A DNA stretch of 19,545 nt from Candidatus Pacearchaeota archaeon (GCA_023228245.1 JALOBN010000044.1:1-19545), one strand, 5' to 3'. Numbered from the stretch's first letter, positions 6,825 through 13,303 are shown. Made by a program: numbers and translations. Notes: generated by a model from the sequence alone, not told the origin.

Positions 6825-7130
6825 CTAATTAGAAAACTTTTCTCTTAATTTTTCAACTTGCTCGTTCAGCGACGATTCCTGCTTCTCAAGAGATTTTATT
6901 CTTAAATCTAAAATTTTTTTCTTATCGTGAAGTTCGTCTTTCATTTTTGATTTTTCAAACTTAACCATTAATTGTCCGATGATTTTGAAAACTTCATCAC
7001 CAGCTTTTTCTAATTCTAAAATTGCAGAATCAGTTTCTGCTAACTCCATTTGAAACGCCTGTTTTTGAAAAATAGAATTTTGCAATCTTTGTTCTAAGAT
7101 TTGCATCTCCTGAATTTGATTATTATCCAT
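6825..7130 (-). CDS. pfdB: Prefoldin subunit beta
   Basis: 101 residues, nearly all two long coiled-coil helices (about 1-45 and 62-101) joined by a short hydrophobic hairpin including V-F-K-I-I-G-Q-L-M-V. This is the beta-type prefoldin design with one hairpin. Archaeal prefoldin is a hexamer of two alpha and four beta subunits that passes unfolded proteins to the thermosome. The gene starts 4 nt after the rpoP stop, the archaeal gene order eL43-Rpo12-prefoldin beta that I know from other genomes, so it belongs to the tRNA-Pro/rpl37Ae/rpoP transcript. Confidence 0.9.
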   Translation of the reverse strand: MDNNQIQEMQILEQRLQNSIFQKQAFQMELAETDSAILELEKAGDEVFKIIGQLMVKFEKSKMKDELHDKKKILDLRIKSLEKQESSLNEQVEKLREKFSN

Positions 7131-7134
7131 TTGA

Positions 7135-7272
7135 TTATTCTGCCTTTATTTTCTTAGCTTTAGTTCTTGGTTTGTAAAAGATTTTGCTGCCGCAAAAGGG
7201 GCAAACGAATCTTTTGTCAAGAGCGTTGCTAAGAATTTTTTTCTCGCATTTGAAACACTTGTAAGCAACCAT
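7135..7272 (-). CDS. rpoP: DNA-directed RNA polymerase subunit P (Rpo12)
   Basis: A 45-residue gene. The protein begins M-V-A-Y-K-C and carries a zinc ribbon with Cys6, Cys9, Cys24 and Cys27 (C-x2-C ... C-P-F-C-G). It ends in a Lys-rich tail. This is the size and pattern of archaeal Rpo12, the small zinc subunit that helps assemble the RNA polymerase core. The ATG follows the rpl37Ae stop after 1 nt, and pfdB follows after 4 nt, so the three form an operon. The identification is firm because motif, size and neighbours agree. Confidence 0.92.
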   Translation of the reverse strand: MVAYKCFKCEKKILSNALDKRFVCPFCGSKIFYKPRTKAKKIKAE

Positions 7273-7273
7273 T

Positions 7274-7504
7274 TTATTTATTTTTATTTTCTAAGTAGTA
7301 AGTATCTGAAGCGAATTTTTTTCCGCATCTTGAACAAGTCCAAATTCCTTTTGAAACTCGCTTGACTCCGACTTTACCGCAAAAAGGACACGTCTGTTTT
7401 TTTCTCTGTTTGTCTTCGACGTTTGCAAGTTTTGCTCTGACACTTTTTCCGTATCTTGCTCCGAATCTTCCTGCTGCTCTTGATTTTTTTAATTTTGATG
7501 GCAT
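7274..7504 (-). CDS. rpl37Ae: Ribosomal protein eL43 (L37Ae)
   Basis: 76 residues from ATG 7504. The basic N-terminus M-P-S-K-L-K-K-S-R-A-A-G-R-F-G-A-R-Y-G is followed by a zinc ribbon (Cys39, Cys42, Cys57, Cys60; T-C-P-F-C-G and W-T-C-S-R-C-G), as in eL43 of the large subunit. The frame stays open upstream into the tRNA gene, but those residues are read from tRNA sequence and are not part of the protein. Only 17 nt separate the ATG from the tRNA 3' end, too little for a separate promoter, so translation should follow from a transcript that begins with tRNA-Pro. Confidence 0.92.
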   Translation of the reverse strand: MPSKLKKSRAAGRFGARYGKSVRAKLANVEDKQRKKQTCPFCGKVGVKRVSKGIWTCSRCGKKFASDTYYLENKNK

Positions 7505-7521
7505 TTTGTTTTTGTTTGAAG

Positions 7522-7594
7522 TGGGGATACCCGGATTTGAACCGGGGTCGAGAGGTCCCAAACCTCTAAGGCTACCAGGCTACCCCATATCCCC
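7522..7594 (-). tRNA. tRNA-Pro (UGG anticodon)
   Basis: A 73-nt cloverleaf on the minus strand. The acceptor stem GGGGATA pairs with TATCCCC, leaving discriminator A. The D stem is GGGT/GCCT with two G-U type pairs. The anticodon stem AGAGG/CCTCT encloses TTTGGGA, giving anticodon TGG. A 4-nt variable loop follows, and the T stem CCCGG/CCGGG encloses TTCAAAT. No CCA is encoded. The anticodon reads proline codons. No intron is present in the anticodon loop. A TATA box lies 27 nt upstream, and rpl37Ae begins 17 nt downstream. Confidence 0.95.
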
Positions 7595-7617
7595 GTATGA
7601 AAGGGAACGATTATCAA

Positions 7618-7625
7618 TTTATAAA
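7618..7625 (-). promoter_or_regulatory. TATA box for tRNA-Pro and the downstream rpl37Ae-rpoP-pfdB genes
   Basis: TTTATAAA is centred 27.5 nt before the mature tRNA 5' end, so transcription should start two or three bases before the tRNA. It lies just past the rpl11 stop. No other promoter fits between the tRNA and rpl37Ae. Confidence 0.6.
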
Positions 7626-7629
7626 TTTT

Positions 7630-8328
7630 TTATTTTTTCTTTGCTGCTGCTTTTGCAGGCACTTTAGCTGCTGGCGTTGTTGCAGCGGGTGTTGCTGCTG
7701 TGGTTGCTGGCGTTGCTGCTGCAGCTTCTTTCTTTGCAGCTTCTTCAGTTTCCTTAGCTGCTTGTTCCTGCTTGATTAATTTATCCTGTTCTTTCTTTAC
7801 TTTCGCAAAATATTCGTCAAGTTCTTTTTTCTTTTCTGGAGAAGTTATTGTCTTCTCTGCTTTGATTTCTTTATCATATTTTCCAGCGTCGATATCTTGT
7901 TCAATTTCTGTTGCAGGTTTATTCTCAATTAAAATTCCTAAACTAGCACAAGTTCCTACAATAGTTTTTACTGCTGACCTTATGTCTTTACATAAAAGAT
8001 TTTGTGATTTTGATTTTGCTAAAGAAATTATTTGTTCAATTGAAGCATTTCCCATTTTGAATTTATTTTGCGTACCTGAACCTTTGTCAATTCCTAATTC
8101 TTTTTTTATTAATCCTGAAGTTGGAGGTGAGAAAACTATCACTTCAAATTCTTTTGTTGAAGGGTTAACATTTAATTCAACTGGAACTTGAATTCCTGAA
8201 AAAGATTTTGTTGCTTCGTTTACTTTTTGTATAACATTGTTTACTGGAATCCCTAATGGGCCAAGTTTCTGACTAAGTGCGGGTCCTGGTTTCATGCTTC
8301 CACCGTCGACAAGTAATTTAATTTGCAT
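7630..8328 (-). CDS. rpl11: Ribosomal protein uL11 with long C-terminal extension
   Basis: 232 residues. Residues 1 to about 160 are a normal uL11: V-D-G-G-S-M-K-P-G-P-A-L-S-Q-K-L-G-P-L-G-I-P at the N-terminus, the S-P-P-T-S loop, and the RNA-binding C-terminal domain ending near G-T-C-A-S-L-G-I. uL11 shapes the GTPase-associated centre of the large subunit. Archaeal versions are usually about 160 residues, so about 70 extra residues follow here: a charged helix (about 163-205) and a tail of Ala, Thr, Pro and Lys repeats ending K-K-K. The start overlaps the end of spt5 by 11 nt, giving translational coupling. rpl1, which normally follows rpl11, is not next here. Confidence 0.93.
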   Translation of the reverse strand: MQIKLLVDGGSMKPGPALSQKLGPLGIPVNNVIQKVNEATKSFSGIQVPVELNVNPSTKEFEVIVFSPPTSGLIKKELGIDKGSGTQNKFKMGNASIEQIISLAKSKSQNLLCKDIRSAVKTIVGTCASLGILIENKPATEIEQDIDAGKYDKEIKAEKTITSPEKKKELDEYFAKVKKEQDKLIKQEQAAKETEEAAKKEAAAATPATTAATPAATTPAAKVPAKAAAKKK

Positions 8329-8767
8329 TTTCTTCTCTCCTTATAACTTTTATATTATCTAATTTAACAGTAACTGGCAATGGAACAACTGCTCCAAGCA
8401 AACTTACTACAACTTCTTCTTTCTGCTTGTCTATTCTTAAAACTTTTGCTTTTTCACCTTTCAGCGTCGAGCCAGTCATTTCAACGATGTCGCCTTCTTT
8501 GATTGAAATATTTTCTACAGAAGGTTCTATCATATTTTTTATTTCTTCATAGTTGATTGTTTTTCCAATTATTCCTTTTACATAAGGCAAATCAAATGCA
8601 GCTTCTTCTGCGAATTCTCTGCTTTCAGCTTCAAGAAAAATGTAACCTCTTAATCCGTGCGGTCTGAAAACTGAAAAAACATTTATGTTTTTTTTCTCAG
8701 CTCTATCGACGATCATATCGATTACTCGCTCTTCTTTATTTGTTGTTACTTTTACAATGAAAATCAT
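8318..8767 (-). CDS. spt5: Transcription elongation factor Spt5 (NusG family)
   Basis: 149 residues. An NGN domain (about 1-85; F-I-V-K-V-T-T-N-K-E-E at the start, F-R-P-H-G-L-R-G-Y-I-F-L-E-A in the middle) is followed by a KOW domain (about 92-140; I-K-E-G-D-I-V-E-M and K-G-E-K-A-K-V). Spt5 clamps RNA polymerase with Spt4 and couples it to ribosomes. The ATG at 8767 has an in-frame stop two codons upstream, so no longer start is possible. Normally secE is directly upstream; here a 2.1-kb lipoprotein gene separates them. The 3' end overlaps rpl11 by 11 nt. Confidence 0.93.
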   Translation of the reverse strand: MIFIVKVTTNKEERVIDMIVDRAEKKNINVFSVFRPHGLRGYIFLEAESREFAEEAAFDLPYVKGIIGKTINYEEIKNMIEPSVENISIKEGDIVEMTGSTLKGEKAKVLRIDKQKEEVVVSLLGAVVPLPVTVKLDNIKVIRREENAN

Positions 8768-8784
8768 TTTTTATTTTGTTCCAT
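8764..8784 (-). other. Possible six-codon upstream ORF overlapping the spt5 start
   Basis: ATG at 8784 opens six codons and a TGA whose bases overlap the spt5 ATG as ATGA. It begins at the foot of an inverted repeat (8784-8804). If translated it could couple to spt5; it may be chance in AT-rich DNA. Confidence 0.2.
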
Positions 8785-8804
8785 CTAAGACATAATATCT
8801 TAGA
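8784..8804 (-). repeat. Perfect 7-bp inverted repeat upstream of spt5
   Basis: TCTAAGA, seven spacer bases, then TCTTAGA. In RNA this is a 7-bp hairpin. It would be in the spt5 leader if transcription starts about 25 nt after the TTTATAAA at 8831-8838. If instead the TATA-like bases in the spacer are used, the arms would flank the promoter as an operator. Confidence 0.4.
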
Positions 8805-8830
8805 AAGATATAATTTATTTGAGAAAAGGG

Positions 8831-8838
8831 TTTATAAA
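8831..8838 (-). promoter_or_regulatory. Candidate TATA box for spt5-rpl11
   Basis: TTTATAAA lies 11 nt after the lipoprotein stop. Standard spacing predicts a start near 8809 and a leader of about 42 nt for spt5, longer than for most genes here. It would restore an independent promoter for spt5-rpl11 after the lipoprotein gene. Confidence 0.45.
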
Positions 8839-8848
8839 TTTTTGGAAA

Positions 8849-10924
8849 TCATTTAAACGAATCTTCCGCGGGATTATTTGTTAAATTTATTTGATTAGTT
8901 CCGTCCGCGTTCATTACATAAATTTCTTTATTCCCGTCCCTCTCTGATTCGAAAAAGATTCTTGAGCCATCAATTGACCAAAGAGGAGAAGAATCTGCAG
9001 AAGAATCCGTCGTTAATCTTCTTCCGTTAGAACCATCGGCATCCATTACATAAATATCATAATTGTAATAAGATCCATCTTTTCTTAAAGAACAAAAAGC
9101 AATTTTATTTCCGTCATGGGAATATTTCGGAGAAAAATTAGTTGCTCCTGCTTCTCCATAAGTTACTCTAATTGGAGAAGGATTGTTAAGAATATCTTGT
9201 GCTTTGTAAATTTCCCAGTTAGAAGAAATCGTACGCACAAAAACAATCCCCCTGCCACTTGGGGCAAATGAAGGATATTCATTAGATTCACTTCCGCCAA
9301 TTCTCGCCATTGAATTTGATTGGTTTATATCTTCCATAAAACAAATTATAGAATTATTCACGAAAGCTAATTCATCATTAATTGACCAAGAAGGATGTTT
9401 GAGATTAGATTTAATGTTCATTAAATTTCTTGGACTAGCCCCATCTGCATCCATCAAATAAATATTATCATATCCCGTTTCATTTGAAATGAAAACAATT
9501 TTATTTTTATCGAAAGAAAGTCTAGGAAATTTTTCATCTGATGAATTTGTTGTTAATCTTTGAATATTTGAACTATCTGAATTCATAGAATAAATATCCC
9601 AATTCCCGTCGCGGTTTGATGAAAAAACAATTTTTTCTAAAACAAGGGCAGGAGATTGTGAATCTCCAGAACTTTTTCCGCTCGCGGGTCTTGTTGAATT
9701 ATAATGTTCTGCTGGAGTTAATGCAGCCAGGCATATTCCTGTTGAAGACGTGATTCCTTCCTCTTCTTGATTATAAGTTGTTAAACCTTCGCCGTCGTTT
9801 ATTCCCGCAAGTTCGTATGCTTTTTCTGCAAGTCCTACGCAATTAAATGAATCTGGTCCTTTTACTAATGAGCCACGCAACATTCCATAAAAAGCAAGAG
9901 CAGTTTGTTTTTTAGCGTAAGGTTTTCCAATTTGAGATTCAAGATAATTTACAATTGTTTCCCGTTGCTGAGAAGTTAATGCAAAATTTTTTGGTTCTCT
10001 TGCTCCCATAAACATATTATTCCCACTGAAAGATTTTAATGAACTTTCAAAAGTTTCTGTAACATTTGGAATATTATAATAGGAAAATTGAACTCCGTCC
10101 AAAAGTGCTTCTACAACATTATATTTTCCAAAAGATTTTACTTCTCCCGACGCTAAACCAATAGAATAATTTTTTTCTCCGACGTAGATTCCAACATGTC
10201 CAGGCATCCAACTATAATTAAAACGTGCATCACCTCCGATAACACCTTGAGTATATAACAAATCTCCAGGCAAAGGAATTCCTAAATCCGACGGAGGCAT
10301 AGAAGAAAGTCCTGTAATTGCATAATAACTAAAATGATTTATTTCTGCTGTGATAATATTATTTGTTGTGTCAAGCGAAGTAATATTTATTTCCTCCCAA
10401 TTTTGCGAAGATTTATCGTAAGAATATAATTTTAAATTTGAATCGTCGGAAATTCCTGCATCACTTCGAAAATTATCCTGATAAGGAATCTGAATTGTTA
10501 TCGGATTATTAAAATTGATTCCATCGGGCTCAAAATTTATTGCAGAACCAATGTAGTTTAATCCATCTGGAAGTTCAGGAGGATTGTCAACTTCACCGAC
10601 GGAGATTTCAGTGTTTGATGATAATGCTCCATTTGGAATTGTTAACTTTGTTCCGAATAAATAACTTGTTACATCTGTTACTTCAATTGAACCACCTATG
10701 ATAGCCTCAATAGTTTTTGATACAATTTCCCTTGTTGTAGTTGTATAATCATATTCATCTTCTGTAGGATTTGTTGTGGGGGGATGAGTAATTTCTGGTT
10801 CGTCATCATTTGAATCACCTGATTTGGAAGAAACAGATGGCTGACATCCAGCAAGAACAGCACCTAAAGTCAAAATTGCTGTTACTTTTTTTATTGAATT
10901 AAATAATTTTCTTTCTAAATTCAT
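8849..10924 (-). CDS. Bacterial-style lipoprotein: ZU5-like, permuted NlpC/P60-like and TolB-like propeller domains
   Basis: 691 residues. A signal peptide ends in a lipobox L-A-G-C27. A Ser/Thr/Pro/Asp linker leads to a ZU5-like beta domain (about 75-205; L-T-I-P-N-G-A-L, F-E-P-D-G, H-F-S-Y-Y at its end). Next is a region (about 216-380) with P-G-D-L-L, P-G-H243-V-G-I-Y and D-S-F-N-C362-V-G-L. That His-then-Cys order suggests a circularly permuted NlpC/P60 (YiiX-type) hydrolase. From about 430 come six PD40/TolB-like blades (S-S-N-R-D-G-N-W-D-I-Y, D-I-Y-V-M-D-A-D-G, W-S-I-D-G). The end stops at N-P-A-E-D-S-F-K, where a further P-x-W-S-P-D-G strand would be usual. The architecture looks bacterial, so transfer is likely. 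The ATG lies 1 nt after the secE stop, inside a normally intact secE-spt5 pair. Confidence 0.75.
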   Translation of the reverse strand: MNLERKLFNSIKKVTAILTLGAVLAGCQPSVSSKSGDSNDDEPEITHPPTTNPTEDEYDYTTTTREIVSKTIEAIIGGSIEVTDVTSYLFGTKLTIPNGALSSNTEISVGEVDNPPELPDGLNYIGSAINFEPDGINFNNPITIQIPYQDNFRSDAGISDDSNLKLYSYDKSSQNWEEINITSLDTTNNIITAEINHFSYYAITGLSSMPPSDLGIPLPGDLLYTQGVIGGDARFNYSWMPGHVGIYVGEKNYSIGLASGEVKSFGKYNVVEALLDGVQFSYYNIPNVTETFESSLKSFSGNNMFMGAREPKNFALTSQQRETIVNYLESQIGKPYAKKQTALAFYGMLRGSLVKGPDSFNCVGLAEKAYELAGINDGEGLTTYNQEEEGITSSTGICLAALTPAEHYNSTRPASGKSSGDSQSPALVLEKIVFSSNRDGNWDIYSMNSDSSNIQRLTTNSSDEKFPRLSFDKNKIVFISNETGYDNIYLMDADGASPRNLMNIKSNLKHPSWSINDELAFVNNSIICFMEDINQSNSMARIGGSESNEYPSFAPSGRGIVFVRTISSNWEIYKAQDILNNPSPIRVTYGEAGATNFSPKYSHDGNKIAFCSLRKDGSYYNYDIYVMDADGSNGRRLTTDSSADSSPLWSIDGSRIFFESERDGNKEIYVMNADGTNQINLTNNPAEDSFK

Positions 10925-10925
10925 C

Positions 10926-11102
10926 TTAATTAAAGAAACCTATAATTATTGAAATTATAAAACCAAGAAATCCTACTACGAGAATTCCAAGTGCTGAAAT
11001 TTGTGCGACTTTAACGAGTTCGTCTTTGCTAGGTTTTTTCAGAACCATCCAGACTCGTTTACATTTTTCAATAAAAGATTTTAATGAAGTAAATACTTTC
11101 AT
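10926..11102 (-). CDS. secE: Preprotein translocase subunit SecE (Sec61 gamma)
   Basis: A 58-residue gene. An amphipathic N-terminal helix with K-C-K-R-V-W-M-V-L-K-K-P-S-K-D-E-L is followed by one membrane helix (about 34-56). This is the archaeal SecE/Sec61-gamma pattern: the surface helix and the single tilted helix that clamp SecY. Its usual partner spt5 would be directly downstream; instead a lipoprotein gene follows after 1 nt. A weak T/A-rich TATA-like stretch (11124-11136) lies about 27 nt upstream. Confidence 0.92.
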   Translation of the reverse strand: MKVFTSLKSFIEKCKRVWMVLKKPSKDELVKVAQISALGILVVGFLGFIISIIIGFFN

Positions 11103-11142
11103 AATATGATTAGAAAGCAGAGGTTTTTAAAATTTTAGAAAG

Positions 11143-11382
11143 TTAACATTGTTGACAAGAAACTTCTTCTATAGAAACAATTCTTTCAACTCCACCAATT
11201 TTTTCTGGATTGAAGGTTTCTCCCCCGTTCATAAAACGGAATACTGGAATTTCTTTTCTATCTTTTTTTGAATTATCGATAAAAACATAATTATGTATTT
11301 CTCCATTTCCCCGATTAGTGGTTATAATAAATTCAGTTCCTTTGCAATTATCAAGATATCCTTGGTATTTCTTTTCATCCAT
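11143..11382 (-). CDS. Small protein with C-terminal CxxC, unknown
   Basis: 79 residues, soluble, mixed charge, with beta-strand-like stretches E-F-I-I-T-T-N-R and Y-V-F-I-D. It ends in S-C-Q-Q-C, a CxxC pair at the very end, with a third Cys at residue 13. I do not recognise a family. It lies between ftsZ and secE on the same strand, with gaps of 40-50 nt on each side and a T/A-rich promoter-like stretch near 11403-11412. A metal or redox role is conceivable from the CxxC but unproven. Confidence 0.6.
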   Translation of the reverse strand: MDEKKYQGYLDNCKGTEFIITTNRGNGEIHNYVFIDNSKKDRKEIPVFRFMNGGETFNPEKIGGVERIVSIEEVSCQQC

Positions 11383-11431
11383 ATGGATAAAATAAAAAAA
11401 TAGTTTTTAATAATTTATATAATGAAAAATA

Positions 11432-12538
11432 TTATTCAAAAAAATTGATTCCTAATTCCTCTTCAATTTCTTTGTGTCGGATTTCATCCATTGAATCGCC
11501 GTGCCCGAGAATTTGTGAACTTTTTACACCAGTAACGACCAATAAAACTCTTACAGATTTTTCCATATCGTCTGAGATTTGCGCTCCCCAAATTAATTTT
11601 GCTGCAGGATTTAATTTTCCACCGATTGTTTCAATTATCGTTTTACATTCATCTAAACTCATATCAGGACCGCCGACAATATTCACTAACGCACCTGTTG
11701 CACCAGAGATATCTACGTCAAGCAAAGGATTTTGAATTGCTTTCTCGACGGCTTCTGTTGCTCTTTGTGCAGAATCTGATTCTCCCATTCCAATTAATGA
11801 AACTCCGCCGTCAACCATCACAGCTTTAATATCTGCGAAATCTAAATTTACTAATCCTGTTGTTGTAACAAGTTCTGTAATTCCTTTTACGGAATTTGTT
11901 AAAATTTCATCGGCAATTTTGAAAGCTGTATGAAGCGGAAGTTCTGGTGCGAGTTCTAAAAGTTTATCATTTGGAATTACAATTAAAGTATCTACAACTG
12001 ATTGCATTCTGTCTAAACCTTCCATCGCATTTTCAATTCTTTTTTGTCCTTCAATTGTAAATGGTAAAGTTATTACACCAATTGTTAGTGCTCCTTGTTT
12101 TTTTGCAAGTCCTGCAATGAAAGGTGCTGCGCCTGTCCCTGTTCCACCACCCATTCCGCAAGTGATGAAAATCATATCTGAGTTTGCAATTTTCTTTTTA
12201 ATTTCAGATTCAGATTCACGTGCTGCTTGTTCTCCCATTTTCGGATTGCTTCCTGCACCAAGTCCTTGAGTTAATTCTTTTCCGATTAAAATTTTCTGGT
12301 CTGCATTTGCATATAATAAATCTTGTGCGTCTGTATTTACAGCAATTAATTCTCCGCCGCGAATTCCGATTTCCCTCATTCTACTTATAGAATTTCCGCC
12401 AGCACCGCCGACGCCGATAACTTTTATTTTAGCAGATTGTTTTTTTATTAATTCTTCAAGTTCTCTGTCAATTTCTTTAACTTCTTCGGACATACCAGAA
12501 TAATTTGGAGTCCCGCTTTTTTTGTATATTTCTCCCAT
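11432..12538 (-). CDS. ftsZ: Cell division GTPase FtsZ
   Basis: 368 residues from ATG 12538. The tubulin/FtsZ nucleotide site is complete: G-V-G-G-A-G-G-N (42-49), the signature G-G-G-T-G-T-G (130-136), and the T7 loop N-L-D-F-A-D (231-236), which completes the GTPase site of the next subunit. The tail ends in E-I-E-E-E-L-G-I-N-F-F-E, a likely SepF-binding end. FtsZ polymers form the division ring; its anchor sepF is in the same strand block. A TTG six codons further upstream is possible, but the TATA box at 12560-12567 is 25.5 nt from the ATG and supports the shorter, leaderless form. A 20-bp palindrome lies just upstream of this promoter. Confidence 0.95.
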   Translation of the reverse strand: MGEIYKKSGTPNYSGMSEEVKEIDRELEELIKKQSAKIKVIGVGGAGGNSISRMREIGIRGGELIAVNTDAQDLLYANADQKILIGKELTQGLGAGSNPKMGEQAARESESEIKKKIANSDMIFITCGMGGGTGTGAAPFIAGLAKKQGALTIGVITLPFTIEGQKRIENAMEGLDRMQSVVDTLIVIPNDKLLELAPELPLHTAFKIADEILTNSVKGITELVTTTGLVNLDFADIKAVMVDGGVSLIGMGESDSAQRATEAVEKAIQNPLLDVDISGATGALVNIVGGPDMSLDECKTIIETIGGKLNPAAKLIWGAQISDDMEKSVRVLLVVTGVKSSQILGHGDSMDEIRHKEIEEELGINFFE

Positions 12539-12559
12539 AGAAAATAAAATGAACAACCA

Positions 12560-12567
12560 TTTATAAG
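12560..12567 (-). promoter_or_regulatory. TATA box for ftsZ
   Basis: On the minus strand CTTATAAA is centred 25.5 nt before the ATG at 12538. It gives a leaderless ftsZ mRNA and excludes the TTG at 12556. Confidence 0.6.
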
Positions 12568-12579
12568 AATTGTTGTAGG

Positions 12580-12599
12580 AATTTGAACAAGTTCAAATT
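12580..12599. promoter_or_regulatory. 20-bp palindrome upstream of ftsZ, operator or terminator candidate
   Basis: AATTTGAAC, two A, GTTCAAATT: perfect 9-bp arms around a 2-bp centre. It lies 12 bp upstream of the ftsZ TATA box and 6 bp after the FKBP stop. With a 2-nt centre it makes a poor RNA hairpin, so a dimeric DNA-binding protein site is the better reading. Confidence 0.5.
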
Positions 12600-12605
12600 G
12601 AAAAA

Positions 12606-13253
12606 TTATTGCTGTGCTTTAGGAGAAGGAGTTATCTCTTTGACTTCCAAATCCAAATCGAAAATTTCTTTAAACTTATCTTTGAACATTTCGACGAATT
12701 TTGCCAATTCTTTTTCTACTTCAATAATTAATTTTTTTCCTTCGACAGAAAATTTTAATTCTCTTCTGAAAATAAATTCTATGAAAGATTTTAATTTCTC
12801 GTCGAGATTTTCGACTTGTCTCAAAACTTTTATTTCGTAAACAAGATTTTTTCCTGCAAGAGGATGATTGAAATCTGCTGTGACTCGTCCACCAGAGACA
12901 GATAATATTTTTGCAATTCTTCCGTCAAAGTTGAAAACTGCTCCTGGATAAGGTCTTACGTTTTGATTTTGGAAAATTTTCATTGGAACCATTTGAATAA
13001 AAGAAGGGACTCTTGGCCCGAATGCTTTTTCTGGAGAAAGTTCAATATTATATTTTCCAATTTCTTTTCCGATTAAGAATTCATCAATTCCTTTCAAGAA
13101 CATTCCTTCGCCGAGACAGAAAACAAAAGGTTTTGGCTTCGCTTCTGGATTAAGTTTTTCCAAATCTTCTTTGATGTTTGAATCAAAAATTCCGCCGTCT
13201 TTAACTTTTCCTGTGAACTCAATTTCAATGAAATCTTTTTTTTGAAATGTCAT
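12606..13253 (-). CDS. FKBP-type peptidyl-prolyl isomerase with inserted flap domain
   Basis: 215 residues. The FKBP body opens with F-I-E-I-E-F-T-G-K-V-K-D-G-G-I-F-D-S and continues with L-G-E-G-M-F-L-K-G-I-D-E-F-L-I-G (about 47-62). A SlyD-like insert-in-flap domain follows (about 85-130; V-R-P-Y-P-G-A-V-F-N-F-D), then the closing strand with N-H-P-L-A-G-K-N-L-V-Y-E-I. About 65 extra charged residues (150-215) form a C-terminal domain. Such proteins isomerise proline bonds and act as chaperones in the cytosol. The start is fixed by the shared TATA box. It heads the minus-strand block that leads into ftsZ, which has its own promoter. Confidence 0.9.
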   Translation of the reverse strand: MTFQKKDFIEIEFTGKVKDGGIFDSNIKEDLEKLNPEAKPKPFVFCLGEGMFLKGIDEFLIGKEIGKYNIELSPEKAFGPRVPSFIQMVPMKIFQNQNVRPYPGAVFNFDGRIAKILSVSGGRVTADFNHPLAGKNLVYEIKVLRQVENLDEKLKSFIEFIFRRELKFSVEGKKLIIEVEKELAKFVEMFKDKFKEIFDLDLEVKEITPSPKAQQ

Positions 13254-13274
13254 TTTATTTCTTGAGTAAAAACG

Positions 13275-13282
13275 TTTATAAA
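13275..13282. promoter_or_regulatory. Shared palindromic TATA box between FKBP and eif5A
   Basis: TTTATAAA is its own reverse complement. Its centre, 13278.5, is 25.5 nt from both ATGs (13253 minus, 13304 plus). Both genes should therefore be read, leaderless, from one bidirectional promoter. Confidence 0.65.
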
Positions 13283-13303
13283 TCTATTTTTTTTGGATAG
13301 ATT

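Noticed and set aside
7505..7561. N-terminal extension of eL43 into the tRNA gene
   Set aside because: The extra residues are translated from tRNA-Pro sequence; the normal eL43 N-terminus begins at the ATG at 7504.
7597..7779. Cys-rich 60-residue plus-strand frame
   Set aside because: It is antisense to the Ala/Thr/Lys-rich repeats of the uL11 tail; the composition is a by-product of GCA/GCT-rich codons, with no promoter or RBS.
11143..11382. 79-residue protein as a zinc ribbon or rubredoxin-like protein
   Set aside because: Only one CxxC pair plus a lone Cys; too few ligands for a confident metal-site call.
12583..12840. 85-residue plus-strand frame opposite the FKBP gene
   Set aside because: Low-complexity shadow of the FKBP C-terminal domain.
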